Notes: generated by a model from the letters alone, not told the origin. Shown: positions 18,103-28,482, counted from the first letter of the stretch. The stretch: 64,000 bases of DNA from Sutcliffiella horikoshii DSM 8719 (GCA_001648575.1 LQXN01000055.1:1-64000), one strand, 5' to 3'. Made by a program: numbers and translations.

Positions 18103-18311
18103 CAGTGTGCAGACAAAGCTTAAAATAGTGAAATTCCCTAGTTGATCGCAGTGGAAGGAGCGAAGACTCCCGCGGGAGGAAGGGACATGTAAGACCCCGC
18201 AGGCGAAGCCGAGGAGGCTTACGGACCGCCCGCAGGAAAGCGTAGCTCCTGCAACGGAGATTAACTGTTCCAACCAATAACTTATCTGCTAGATAGTTTG
18301 TCAACAGTCTG
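18103..18311 (+). mobile_element. Terminator-associated non-coding element, copy B (209 bp, short subtype)
   Basis: Begins CAGTGTGCAGACAAAG and ends TTTGTCAACAGTCTG. The flanks are two copies of the ytsP terminator hairpin (AAAGCGC ... GGCGCTTT) at 18077-18102 and 18312-18338, differing by one indel and one substitution. Only the distal copy has the T-run. Compared with copy A, stems have changed in a compensatory way (GGAGC/GCTCC instead of GGCGC/GCGCC, GTAAG/CTTAC instead of GGAAG/CTTCC). Confidence 0.85.
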
Positions 18312-18346
18312 AAAGCGCCGTTCAGAGCACGGCGCTTTTTCTTTAT
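18312..18346 (+). terminator. Distal, T-tailed copy of the ytsP terminator
   Basis: The stem AAAGCGCCG / CGGCGCTTT is followed by TTTCTTTATTT. It serves ytsP through the inserted element, and the hairpin can also act for the lyase gene ending at 18349. Confidence 0.8.
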
Positions 18347-18348
18347 TT

Positions 18349-19563
18349 CTATAAGTTATCTAGGGCCTGCTTTAAATCCAACCAAATATCTTCTTTACCT
18401 TCAAGGCCCACAGATAAACGTAAAAGTCCGTCTGTTATTCCCATTTGCTCACGGTTATCCTTTGGTACCACGGCATGAGTCATGGTGGCAGGATGCTGAA
18501 TCAATGTTTCTGCATCCCCAAGGCTTACAGCGATTTTTATTAACTTCAACTGATTTAATAATTTTTGTGCCTCTTCTTTTCCACCTTTAACAGTAAAAGA
18601 GATTAGCCCGCCACCCCTTTTCATCTGCTTTTGCATAATGGGATAGGCTTCACCTTTTTTATCACCAGGGTAATATACATTTTCAACCATATGGTGTGCT
18701 TCTAGTTGCTCAAATACATATTCGGCATTATCACAATGTCGATCTAAACGAACATGCAATGTCTTCAGCCCACGGATAAGAAGCCACGCATCAAACGGCG
18801 ACATCACCCCGCCGATATCCTTCAATGTTGTCATCGAGATTTCCGTAATCATTTCTTTGGAGCCTACTATCAAACCTGCAATTACATCGCCATGCCCACC
18901 GATATATTTGGTAGCACTGTGAATGACAATATCACAGCCGATATCAAGTGGCTTCTGCAGATAAGGGGAGCAGAAAGTATTATCCACAATCACTTTTATA
19001 TTTTTCTCTTTTGCAATAGATACTATAAGATCAAGGTCGATCAGCGCCATTGTAGGGTTTATTGGCGTTTCAACATAAATACAAGTGGTATTCGGTTGTA
19101 TCGATGCCCTGATTTCCTCCTCGGTTTGCATCGTACAAAAGCTATGTGATACCTCATATTTATTTTTCAACAATTGTAATAATCCAAATGTACAACCATA
19201 AATCCCCTGAGAACAGAGAATATGATCATTGCTTCTTGTGAGGGCAATCAATACCGCTGAAACTGCTGCCATTCCTGAACCGAATGCAAGTCCAGCTTCC
19301 CCATTTTCCAGTGCCGCGATCCGATCTTCAAGCATTTTCACTGTCGGATTGCCCAATCTGGAATATATATAACCTTCTTCTTCCCCAGCAAATCTATTTT
19401 CCCCTTGCTGTGCCGTTTGAAAGGAAAAGGTAGAAGTTTGAAAGATTGGCGGTGCCAAGCTCCCCTGATAAATGGAACTATCATATCCATGATGAATTAC
19501 TTCTGTCTCAAACTGCTGCTTATTTTGCTTTTCTATAAAAATTTCTCCCTTCCAATTTCCCAT
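18349..19563 (-). CDS. megL: Methionine gamma-lyase-like PLP enzyme
   Basis: Trans-sulfuration family (Cys/Met metabolism) enzyme of 404 residues. The PLP lysine is in SATKYIGGHGD near residue 210. The residues after the PLP-phosphate site read YGCTFGLL, and a Cys directly after YG is characteristic of methionine gamma-lyase rather than cystathionine lyases. Expected reaction: methionine to methanethiol, 2-oxobutyrate and ammonia. The start is unclear: ATG 19563 has no ribosome site, while GGAAGGGAG inside the frame points to an ATA codon at residue 10. A cre-like site lies 32 bases upstream of ATG. The gene is not part of the usual B. subtilis order here. Confidence 0.82.
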   Translation of the reverse strand: MGNWKGEIFIEKQNKQQFETEVIHHGYDSSIYQGSLAPPIFQTSTFSFQTAQQGENRFAGEEEGYIYSRLGNPTVKMLEDRIAALENGEAGLAFGSGMAAVSAVLIALTRSNDHILCSQGIYGCTFGLLQLLKNKYEVSHSFCTMQTEEEIRASIQPNTTCIYVETPINPTMALIDLDLIVSIAKEKNIKVIVDNTFCSPYLQKPLDIGCDIVIHSATKYIGGHGDVIAGLIVGSKEMITEISMTTLKDIGGVMSPFDAWLLIRGLKTLHVRLDRHCDNAEYVFEQLEAHHMVENVYYPGDKKGEAYPIMQKQMKRGGGLISFTVKGGKEEAQKLLNQLKLIKIAVSLGDAETLIQHPATMTHAVVPKDNREQMGITDGLLRLSVGLEGKEDIWLDLKQALDNL

Positions 19564-19594
19564 CCATTACTAGCATATGGCAAACAAAGAAAAA

Positions 19595-19610
19595 ATGAAA
19601 GCGTTTTCTT
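19595..19610. promoter_or_regulatory. Candidate cre (CcpA) site upstream of the lyase gene
   Basis: ATGAAAGCGTTTTCTT matches the catabolite-responsive element consensus WTGAAARCGYTTTCAW at all but one position. It sits between the lyase start and the ytrP terminator, well placed for catabolite control of the lyase. CcpA is encoded at 38 kb. Confidence 0.5.
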
Positions 19611-19629
19611 TAAAATTATGTTTCATAAG

Positions 19630-19662
19630 AAAAACCCCCTCCTTTTAAACAGGGAGAGGGGT
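19630..19662 (-). terminator. Terminator after ytrP
   Basis: The stem CCCCTCTCC / GGAGGGGG is followed by TTTTTCTT on the minus strand, just past the ytrP stop codon. Confidence 0.85.
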
Positions 19663-19681
19663 CTTCAACATTTTTAGTATA

Positions 19682-21484
19682 TCAACTCTTAATTTTATTG
19701 TGTCTATCAGATGATTCGATGCAGAGCTGGTCTTTCCCTTGATCTTTTGCTTTATAGAGGGCATAGTCTGCGCGATGAAAAAGATCTCTCGGTGTATCCT
19801 GAGTATTCTTATTCCAATGTGATATTCCACAGGAAACCGTTATACTTGGTTCTGTCTCTTTTCTTATCTTATCTATTATTCTTGCAACTATTCCCTCTCC
19901 CAATTCAAGGTCGATTTTCGGCAAATAGATGGCAAGCTCTTCTCCTCCCCACCTTGCACCTATATCTGTCTCCCTGAGGTTTGATTTAATGATATTTGCC
20001 ACTTGGATCAGGATCTTATCCCCAATCTGATGTCCGTACGTATCATTGACAATTTTGAAATCATCAATATCCAACAGAATGAACGTACCACATACATCAT
20101 CATCCATAGACCTTTCAATTTTCTCATCTAAATATTTTCGCGAGTAAAGCTTTGTCAAATAATCTGTTATCACATAACGTTCCAACTCTTCCCGCAACAT
20201 GGAATTATTAAAAGCCAATGTGGAATGGTGAATAAGTGATTGAAGCAACTTGAACTGTTCAAAACTGAAGTAATATGGCAATGGATGCGTAACGACACAT
20301 GCACCCTTCAATCCATTTGGTACTGGCATCGGAATTATCATGCAAGAGCAGAAAGGAAGTTCTGGCAACCGTTTGTGCACTCGCAAATCCCCAATGAAAA
20401 GCGGATCTCCATCCGTTAGTAGATACTCTTCTATATGTATCAAGTAGGAGCAGACATCCTCTTGTTGAAAGAATAAAGTTGAACCTGGCAATACTTCCGC
20501 TCCATTTTCATTGAATAAGATAAAAGCGGCTTCCTTTGCCTCAAAAGAAGTTAAGATTTTTTGGACCATGAACGTAGTAATTTCTGACAACCTGAGATTG
20601 GCGTTCAATTGATGAGACGTTTCATTTATCAAATGCAAGTCTGAAATGACTTGTTTGGATTGTTGATATAACTGCGTATTTTCTAGTGCCGAGCCGGCAG
20701 CGTCGACAATTTGCTTGATGAATTCTATTTCTGCTTCTGGCAGCGTGGTTGCATCCAGGGAAATAATCTGTAAAACCCCGTACACCCCTTGCCCGCCTTT
20801 TATTGGAATATAAATATTTGCCCTTCTGTCCCTGATGGAATTCTCATATTGTACATTTCCAGTTACATAGGCATTCATTGCACAAAGATTGGAATCATCA
20901 AAATCCAATTTTTTGATTGGTAAATGCTGAAGGCCGTCATTATCCGAAGTGAGCAACAATAAATATGAAAAGTCATCATACATCTTTTGTAAAAGTTTGA
21001 TAACTTCTGTTAGTATGGTATCGATTTTCATCTCAGAATGAAAGTTCGATGTTATCTTATATAGTTCTTCGTATTTCTTTTCTTGGGCCCTTTTATGTAT
21101 GAACTTATTGTAGTGTTGAAAGATCGTTGAGAGTTCTTTCGATAAATAGTTGAAGCTATCTAATGGAAGGGGTAACGGAGAAAGGAAATGAAGATCTATT
21201 TTACCAATGGTGTTACCCTCCCGAAACAGAGGAATAACCACTTTTTCCATTTTGTTCCCTTTATTCACAGGCAATGTGTAGGAAACCTTCTGCTCACAAA
21301 CAGCAGACTGCCTGCGATAAATTGGCCTATCTTCTAATGTGATAACAGCCTGTTCCGCACGTAGTTCCTCTTTCAACAACAGCTGTAGCTGTATCAGAAA
21401 AGTGGATGGTGTAAAATCTGAAGACGAAAGGAAAAAATCAAATATTTTGCTTTTAATCTCGAGCATCTTGTTATTAGATTCCAT
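19682..21484 (-). CDS. ytrP: GAF and GGDEF domain protein (YtrP-like diguanylate cyclase)
   Basis: About 600 residues: two or more GAF-like sensor regions (about 10-170 and 140-430), then a GGDEF domain (about 440-595). The active-site loop reads RWGGEELAIY, i.e. GGEEL, compatible with cyclic di-GMP synthesis. The substrate-binding segment FILLDIDDFKIVNDTYGHQIGD is intact. I prefer ATG 21484 to the upstream GTG at 21493 because AAAGGTG then lies at a normal distance. Location beside rpsD matches B. subtilis ytrP. No membrane helix is visible, so sensing is likely cytoplasmic. Confidence 0.9.
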   Translation of the reverse strand: MESNNKMLEIKSKIFDFFLSSSDFTPSTFLIQLQLLLKEELRAEQAVITLEDRPIYRRQSAVCEQKVSYTLPVNKGNKMEKVVIPLFREGNTIGKIDLHFLSPLPLPLDSFNYLSKELSTIFQHYNKFIHKRAQEKKYEELYKITSNFHSEMKIDTILTEVIKLLQKMYDDFSYLLLLTSDNDGLQHLPIKKLDFDDSNLCAMNAYVTGNVQYENSIRDRRANIYIPIKGGQGVYGVLQIISLDATTLPEAEIEFIKQIVDAAGSALENTQLYQQSKQVISDLHLINETSHQLNANLRLSEITTFMVQKILTSFEAKEAAFILFNENGAEVLPGSTLFFQQEDVCSYLIHIEEYLLTDGDPLFIGDLRVHKRLPELPFCSCMIIPMPVPNGLKGACVVTHPLPYYFSFEQFKLLQSLIHHSTLAFNNSMLREELERYVITDYLTKLYSRKYLDEKIERSMDDDVCGTFILLDIDDFKIVNDTYGHQIGDKILIQVANIIKSNLRETDIGARWGGEELAIYLPKIDLELGEGIVARIIDKIRKETEPSITVSCGISHWNKNTQDTPRDLFHRADYALYKAKDQGKDQLCIESSDRHNKIKS

Positions 21485-21555
21485 TATTTTCACCTTTTAC
21501 ATTACTTAATACCTACTATTATAACGGTAATAGGTAACTTTTTCCTAGCATTATT

Positions 21556-22179
21556 TTAAGGCACAAGCAAAATTGTATCTTTTTCAAATAGTACAAACCA
21601 CAAATCATTCTCTTCGGAAAGACGGACAATTGATACTGGTTTTTCCTCTAAAGTCTTTTCAAGGATTGGACCCTGCTCATCCATTACCTTCAAAAGGAAT
21701 TTACCATCCTCTTTTACCTCTGTATCAAAGAAAAAGCCGTCTTCACTCTCCATTTTGTATTTCTCTTGTCTTTTTTCTGTTTGCAATTGTCGGTTGTAAT
21801 AGATCCAGTCAGATGCTTCTTTCAGCCAAATCCCATCTGTTACTTTATCCAGTTGGATCTCTGTTGGGGAATTTTCCAAATTGACGGCATCTATCGTTTC
21901 AAAGCGATAATTGTTTGCTGTATCCACTTGATAAGTGACAAGATACGGTTCTCCCTCATGCTCTTTGACCATCGCAAGGATTGGGGCGCCTTCAATTTGA
22001 GTTCGTTCCTGCAGGACAATAGCCATTTGCTGCACCTTTTCATGCTGGATGGAAGTGGTGGTGGATTCTTCTTGTGGAGCATATTGATTTACAAATAAGT
22101 ACAATGTTACTGTTGCGATAGCGGCAATAATCGAAAATCGAATGATCTTTTCCTTGCCTGTTTCCTTATACATCTTCAT
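21556..22179 (-). CDS. Membrane-anchored protein of unknown function
   Basis: A 207-residue protein with one N-terminal membrane helix (about 12-27, IRFSIIAAIATVTLYLFV) and a polar outer domain rich in Glu and Lys with alternating hydrophobic residues suggesting beta structure. It lies upstream of ytrP on the same strand with a 62-base gap. I recognise no motif or family. The N-terminal anchor and beta-rich tail suggest a surface or periplasm-facing role, which is inference. Confidence 0.75.
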   Translation of the reverse strand: MKMYKETGKEKIIRFSIIAAIATVTLYLFVNQYAPQEESTTTSIQHEKVQQMAIVLQERTQIEGAPILAMVKEHEGEPYLVTYQVDTANNYRFETIDAVNLENSPTEIQLDKVTDGIWLKEASDWIYYNRQLQTEKRQEKYKMESEDGFFFDTEVKEDGKFLLKVMDEQGPILEKTLEEKPVSIVRLSEENDLWFVLFEKDTILLVP

Positions 22180-22298
22180 TCCACCTTGATTAATTTCTGA
22201 GAAGATTATATCATAATAATCTGCTAGCTTTTTCTATTATAAATGCCACTAAGGAAAATCTTCATCCCCTATGTCCCCAAAACTTTTCTGATCTATAC

Positions 22299-22328
22299 TT
22301 GACTTCTTACCTTAATTTCCGATATAAT
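22299..22328 (+). promoter_or_regulatory. Sigma-A promoter of rpsD
   Basis: TTGACT (22299-22304) and TATAAT (22323-22328) with an 18-base spacer, about 190 bases upstream of the rpsD start codon, leaving room for a long structured leader. Confidence 0.75.
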
Positions 22329-22334
22329 AGCCTT

Positions 22335-22510
22335 TGTGTAAAATATTGCAGCCTATGTGGTATGCTATGTTGATTCATTCTGTTCCCCGTAACATTTTTA
22401 CGGAGGTGTATCGTGTAACTCTTTGCTGCAGAGCGAGGATACATGAAAACAAAATGGTCAAGTAGATGAGTCACATCTGTTATTATTTTACAACAAATAA
22501 TAACACGAAG
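22335..22510 (+). promoter_or_regulatory. Probable S4 autoregulatory leader of rpsD
   Basis: A long untranslated leader between the promoter and AAGGAGG. It contains an inverted repeat (CCCCGTAACA ... TTTTACGGAGG) and further pairings toward the ribosome site. Bacillus rpsD is known to be repressed by its product S4 binding such a leader. The assignment rests on position and length; I did not derive the pseudoknot. Confidence 0.5.
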
Positions 22511-22522
22511 GAGGAGTCATTC

Positions 22523-23125
22523 ATGGCTCGATATACAGGTCCAAGTTGGAAACTCTCTCGCCGTCTAGGCGTTTCATTAAGCGGAACAGGTAAAGAATTA
22601 GAAAAGCGTCCTTACGCACCAGGACAACACGGTCCTAACCAACGCAGAAAGCTTTCTGAGTATGGCTTGCAATTACAAGAAAAACAAAAACTACGTCACA
22701 TGTACGGCGTAAATGAGCGTCAATTCCGTAGCATTTTCGATGCTGCTGGTAAAATGCAAGGTAAGCACGGTGAAAACTTCATGATTCTTTTAGAATCTCG
22801 TTTAGACAACCTAGTTTACCGTTTAGGTCTTGCTCGCACTCGTCGTGGAGCTCGTCAATTAGTTAACCACGGTCACATCACGGTTGATGGATCTCGCGTA
22901 GACATCCCATCTTTCCGCGTTAAGCCTGGTCAAGTAATCGGAGTTCGCGAAAAGTCTCGCAACCTAAGCTCTGTTAAGGAATCTGTAGAAGTAAACAACT
23001 TCGTACCAGAATACCTTACTTTCACTGCTGACGCTTTAGAAGGTACGTTCACTCGTTTACCTGAGCGCACTGAATTAGCTGCTGAAATCAATGAAGCACT
23101 AATCGTTGAGTTCTACTCTCGTTAA
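22523..23125 (+). CDS. rpsD: 30S ribosomal protein S4
   Basis: Primary 16S rRNA-binding protein of the small subunit, 200 residues. The start is ATG 22523 ([16 protein letters not shown]) behind AAGGAGGAG; the upstream ATG at 22466 has no ribosome site and lies in the leader. The S4 domain is visible around [20 protein letters not shown]. It lacks the zinc-finger cysteines found in one class of bacterial S4. A strong terminator follows. Confidence 0.98.
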   Translation: MARYTGPSWKLSRRLGVSLSGTGKELEKRPYAPGQHGPNQRRKLSEYGLQLQEKQKLRHMYGVNERQFRSIFDAAGKMQGKHGENFMILLESRLDNLVYRLGLARTRRGARQLVNHGHITVDGSRVDIPSFRVKPGQVIGVREKSRNLSSVKESVEVNNFVPEYLTFTADALEGTFTRLPERTELAAEINEALIVEFYSR

Positions 23126-23155
23126 GTGAATTGCTATGTAAATTGCATTACAAAA

Positions 23156-23200
23156 AAACCTTGCAAACATTGTTATATCAACGTTTGCAAGGTTTTTATT
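23156..23200 (+). terminator. Terminator after rpsD
   Basis: The 13-bp stem AAACCTTGCAAAC / GTTTGCAAGGTTT with a T-run on the plus side. Confidence 0.92.
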
Positions 23201-23727
23201 TTTTCTCTGATTTGTAAAACAACTTATTCTAAATGAATTTTTTGGGGGAGATTTTCTTCAACAAGGACAGACGTTCTCTCCTAACCTATCTTTTTTAAAG
23301 CCTCACTTCGAATTGACGCCTACATTTAGTACCTTTACTCCTTTTCCCGTAGATTGATCAATTGAATGTATTGGGGATAAATCGATATTATAGTCGATGT
23401 CTAGGAGATTGATAGTAAATAAGATAACAACGATTGAACTTTTGTTCAGCTCCTTAATAACAAGTGTGGTAAGCCTAATATTAATAAATCCACTATACAC
23501 TTATCATTATTAGGGCCAACATAAACTCTTTCAAACTTTTAATTAAATTCCCAACTTTATCATGCAAACAACTAAGTATTTCAACTGCATCAAAATAGTC
23601 TACATAATTCACATATCATCTTCCTTATGTTGTTTTATGAGACTATATTGCTATACATCCTTCAGTAATAAAGCCTTTATTCCTACAAGAATAAAATAGA
23701 CACCATAATAAGGGTCCTATCAATATA
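23201..23727. other. AT-rich non-coding stretch after rpsD
   Basis: About 530 bases with no gene I can support. A 65-codon minus-strand frame (23303-23500) has no ribosome site and no recognisable family; it may be a gene remnant. This marks the left edge of the accessory patch that ends with the IS remnant at 25.7 kb. Confidence 0.4.
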
Positions 23728-24414
23728 TTATTCTTTTACTTTTGTAATTAATTCTTCTAATTCTTTTACTTTAATTCCGCTAAATTCATCGGTTATATTT
23801 TCAAAAGTAGGTCCATTGACAGTAGTTTTACTCGTCTTTTGGACATTAGTTTTATCTTCTTTAAAAAGATTGCTTATTACTACTAGTTCTTCATTTTCTA
23901 ATGAAAATTGAAAAGGTTCTGAAGCTGCATAATAATGGTCAAAATTATGATTATATTGAAGAAACAAAACATACTTTTGATCACTCACTGGTTCAATAAA
24001 GAATGGATCAGTATAATTTATACTTTCTACACTACCATCATCATGTGGTACATCAATTCTTTCAAAATGTCTTAAATTAACAAGAATAGACGTTTCATCG
24101 ATTACATTTGAACTATACAAAATTTCATCAATAGAAAAATTATAAATGAGTCCTTCTGTATAATACTCTTCATCATCTAATTCTATATCATCGGGATTAC
24201 GTGCCATATTCCATTTTGAATTTAGTTCATTGTAATTTCCACTTACTATTAATTCTGACTTTTCTAAAAGAGATTCATAGTTATTACTAAGCGAATAATC
24301 ATAATCTATGCCGATTACTCGTACTTCATCATTACTACTTTCAGAATTCTCTATACTTGAACAACCAACTAATATAATTAAAACAGTAAAAAAGACGCAA
24401 AAGTGCTTTTTCAT
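23728..24414 (-). CDS. Putative lipoprotein of unknown function
   Basis: A 228-residue protein with a lipoprotein signal: basic MKK, a hydrophobic stretch and the lipobox ILVGC (Cys18). The mature part is acidic, rich in Asp, Glu, Asn and Tyr, with no motif I know. Codon use is more AT-rich than in the flanking core genes. An AGGTTAAC-type ribosome site precedes the ATG. It lies next to a truncated protease gene and an IS remnant, and is absent from the usual Bacillus order here, so acquired DNA is likely. Confidence 0.75.
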   Translation of the reverse strand: MKKHFCVFFTVLIILVGCSSIENSESSNDEVRVIGIDYDYSLSNNYESLLEKSELIVSGNYNELNSKWNMARNPDDIELDDEEYYTEGLIYNFSIDEILYSSNVIDETSILVNLRHFERIDVPHDDGSVESINYTDPFFIEPVSDQKYVLFLQYNHNFDHYYAASEPFQFSLENEELVVISNLFKEDKTNVQKTSKTTVNGPTFENITDEFSGIKVKELEELITKVKE

Positions 24415-24435
24415 AAGTTAACCTCCCAAATTAGA

Positions 24436-24822
24436 TTAATCGATATTTACTCTACTTTGTTGTGCGGAATAATAAGTGTTTATTCGCGTTTTATCAATTG
24501 ATTGTAGAGTATGAATCCTCGTTCGGTCACGGTTGCCGTTCATGATTGTAGTACCACTAGTTAAGTCGTCAAGACCGATAGCATGTGCTAGTTCGTGTAC
24601 CCCTGTACTTTTTGCCACAGTGGAATTCCCTGTTAAATTCTTATTTCCAACATTTAACATAACGGTAAATTCAACTAATATACCATTTGATACTCTATTG
24701 TATTGAATTCTTCCATAATTGGTACTACTTACTTCATTATAAGTATTTAATATTCTTTTTGTCGGTGAACTAGCCAAGGAGAATCGAACAAGGCGCAGTT
24801 TTATATCCAGCATCCACCACAA
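24436..24822 (-). pseudogene. Decapitated metzincin zinc protease fused to IS sequence
   Basis: The catalytic part of a small secreted-type metalloprotease. HELAHAIGLDD gives the zinc motif HExxHxxGxxD, followed by a Met-turn in GTTIMNGNRD, as in matrixin-like enzymes. About 105 residues (from SPTKRILNTYNEV on) look genuine. The first 19 codons of the open frame are the IS1182 transposase gene read in another frame. Signal peptide, propeptide and the N-terminal half are gone, so this is a deletion or insertion product. The reading frame survives, but a secreted active enzyme is unlikely. Confidence 0.75.
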
Positions 24823-25630
24823 CAGCTGTGGGCTTTCCTACTTTCTCTTTTACTTCATTCACGAGGGATTCTAGCATGCGGCTATCATGAACATTGGCTC
24901 CTGTAACTTGAGTGGCAAGAATAAAACCTTTGGAATCACAAGCTGTGTGAAAGGAATAAGCAAACTGTTTTTCCCGTTCATCTTTTACATAATAACCACT
25001 TTCCGGATCCGTAGTGCTCACTTTAATTTGTTTTGTTTCAGTCTTTGTCTGAGGGGTGAAGGGCTTTTTTCCATGGCTACCCTGTCTTCATTTATTTCCT
25101 TATCTAATTGTTCCTGGTAACACCTTGTTTCCACATTGACGACTTCTTTAGTGAATTTCTTTTTATTGGCGTTGGCTTTCACTTGAGTCGAATCAATAAA
25201 AGCTACAGAGGGATCAACGAACCCTTTTTTCATCGCTTCATTTAAGATGTGGTAGAAGATGCTTTCGAAGATTTCTGTATCTTTGAACCGGCGGATGTAG
25301 TTCTTACCGAAGGTAGAAAAATGAGGGATTGGTTGATCAAAGTCAAAACCTAAAAACCAACGGTACGCCACATTGGTTTCTATTTCTCTGATCGTTTGTC
25401 GCATAGATCGAATTCCAAAAAAATACTGAATGAACACCATCTTAATAGACAACAGGGTCGATGCTTGGCCGCCCATTGTCCATAGAATATTTATCTTCCA
25501 CCAAATCATAAATAAAGTTAAAGTCTAAGGCTTTTTCAATTTTACGTACAAGGTGGTTCTCAGGCACAATTTGATCAAGAGCTATCATAGAAACTTGATA
25601 GCGTCCTTCCATTGATTGTTTCGATAACAT
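24785..25630 (-). pseudogene. IS1182-family transposase, frameshifted and truncated
   Basis: Three frames together give the N-terminal two thirds of an IS1182-type DDE transposase: the start MLSKQSMEGRYQVSMIAL behind GAGGGGTG, then KMVFIQYFFGIRSMRQTI, then STTDPESGYYVKDEREKQ and VVVDAGYKT. The first break is near 25445-25455. The second falls at a six-A run near 25064-25069, where one more A restores KKPFTPQTKTETK. The C-terminal third, with the last catalytic acid, is absent. It cannot supply active transposase. Confidence 0.85.
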
Positions 25631-25719
25631 CTTTAACACCCCTCAAACAGACATACTTAATTTATTCAACAAAAAAAGCCTGTAGACCTGCCTAGTAACT
25701 AGACTTTGTCTACAAGCTG
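24785..25719 (-). mobile_element. IS1182-type insertion sequence, truncated
   Basis: The right boundary is clear: the element ends CTTTGTCTACAAGCTG at 25719 and the next base starts a perfect terminator hairpin (25720-25743) with a T-run. Read outward, the end is CAGCTTGTAGACAAAG, matching the terminal repeat of the small terminator-associated elements (CAGTGTGTAGACAAAG) at 14 of 16 positions. The left end is missing; at about 24785 the sequence changes into the protease gene. The transposase inside is broken. Confidence 0.8.
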
Positions 25720-25750
25720 ACAGGACGGAATTTACCGTCCTGTTTTTTTA
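25720..25750 (+). terminator. Terminator hairpin abutting the IS end
   Basis: ACAGGACGG / CCGTCCTGT with a six-base loop and a T-run on the plus strand. It begins on the base after the IS end. For the GNAT gene on the minus strand the hairpin now runs into IS sequence instead of its own T-run. Confidence 0.8.
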
Positions 25751-26413
25751 TTGCCTAAAGGGATTTTTCCATTCCATCAAGGTGGCATGGTTACGTGAGT
25801 CCTCGTCTTCCAGGTAGTTTTTCGCTACTTTAACAGGGGTCCTTCCACAGCGTAAAAGGAAGGTAATGACAGGATCTTTGATTTCGCCGCTTACCACTTT
25901 TTCAAGGTAGGCTTCTGCTGACATTTCATCCTCATACTTATGAAAATGCGGCATCCTTCCACCGCCCAGTAAGCGTTCTATCCCAAGCTGTATGACCACT
26001 TCATACATAGATTGCATGAGCCACTTCCCAAGTCCAAGTTTCCGGTAAGTCGGACTGACACTGATATCCACCACATACAAAGTGTTCCCTTCAGACTGGT
26101 GGTTCCGTATATAGCCGTTATCCGTGATTTGCTCCCATGAATGATCAGGCTCACCAGGAGAATAATTAACGCGCAAGCCAGTCATTGACCCAGCAATCTC
26201 CCCATCAATTTCTACACAAAGTGCCCCTTCCGGAAACAAATTCACATGATTCTTTAGCTGTTCCTCGTTCCACCACAGCTCTGAAGGAAATGGTGGCGGA
26301 AAACATTCCTGCTGTACGCGGATTAATTGCTCAAAGTCTGTCTCCTGATAGTTTCGGATAATAGCTTTTACCGGCTTGTCCCGATCAAAGACATAAACCT
26401 CTTTTCGATACAA
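25748..26413 (-). CDS. GNAT family N-acetyltransferase
   Basis: A 221-residue acetyl-CoA-dependent acyltransferase. The acetyl-CoA loop is RKLGLGKWLM (near residue 132), preceded by the beta strand LYVVDISVSPTYR. Relatives of this type often form the N-terminal domain of fusions with carbon-nitrogen hydrolases, but here it stands alone. The start is TTG 26413, eight bases from AGGAGGG; the nearby ATG is out of frame. Substrate unknown. Between this start and the tyrS stop there are about 200 bases without features except a weak hairpin. Confidence 0.85.
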   Translation of the reverse strand: MYRKEVYVFDRDKPVKAIIRNYQETDFEQLIRVQQECFPPPFPSELWWNEEQLKNHVNLFPEGALCVEIDGEIAGSMTGLRVNYSPGEPDHSWEQITDNGYIRNHQSEGNTLYVVDISVSPTYRKLGLGKWLMQSMYEVVIQLGIERLLGGGRMPHFHKYEDEMSAEAYLEKVVSGEIKDPVITFLLRCGRTPVKVAKNYLEDEDSRNHATLMEWKNPFRQ

Positions 26414-26621
26414 TTCCCATCCCTCCTAAGAGTTCCACTTTACAATTAAGTCTACCACCTATTAATCTGGAGTGTAATAAAACTGCTTAGAACCGTCTTG
26501 AATTCAGGAAACTACTTTTTGAGGACTTCTCTTATTCTTTTCCAGCTTCACGGAGGTCCTCATCCAAAAGCTTGCAACGTATAAAGAAAAGACTGCCCCA
26601 AAAGACAGCCCTCACAAAAGA

Positions 26622-28045
<1,424 letters not shown>

Positions 28046-28070
28046 GGTGTTAAGCAGTACCTAAACACAA

Positions 28071-28330
28071 AAAAACCCATCCCTTCTATAAAAGAAGGGA
28101 CGAGTTTATACGCGGTACCACCCTAATTGAAAAGCAGACAAAAATGCTTTCCCACTCAAAAATGTAACGGTTCTCACCGTCTTTAACTACTAAGCCAAAG
28201 CATGGCCGTTCCCAAAAGATGCTCGAGGAGGTAATTCATCCAAACAGGTGTACTGATTTTCACCAACCATCAGCTCTCTTTAAGCATGCCTATTTGTACT
28301 ACTTATTCCTGTCTTAGCGCATTCTATAAT
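28071..28330 (-). promoter_or_regulatory. Tyrosyl T-box riboswitch with terminator
   Basis: On the minus strand the T-box sequence AGGGTGGTACCGCG (28111-28124) is followed by a terminator stem CCCTTCTTTTATAGAAGGG and a T-run (about 28071-28099). Stem I begins near 28325, and a TAC tyrosine codon in GAATTACC is the candidate specifier. Uncharged tRNA-Tyr is expected to stabilise the antiterminator and turn tyrS on. Confidence 0.92.
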
Positions 28331-28353
28331 TAATCAAAAATTTATATAAAGTC

Positions 28354-28383
28354 TTTTTACCATAAAATGAAGTTGAATGTCAA
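28354..28383 (-). promoter_or_regulatory. Candidate tyrS promoter
   Basis: On the minus strand TTGACA (28378-28383) and a weaker TAAAAA (28354-28359) are 18 bases apart, directly upstream of the T-box stem I. Confidence 0.45.
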
Positions 28384-28482
28384 TAGAATTATCAAGAAAA
28401 TATTGGTAAGGAAGAAAAAGTTTGTCGCTATAAAACCTCAATATGCTATAATTATAATGATTTGCCGGGGGGTAGATAAAAT

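Noticed and set aside
23303-23500. 65-codon minus-strand frame in the accessory patch
   Set aside because: No ribosome site and no recognisable motif; described only as part of the non-coding stretch.
26583-26612. Terminator after tyrS
   Set aside because: Only a five-pair stem with a wobble pair; too weak to list as a feature.
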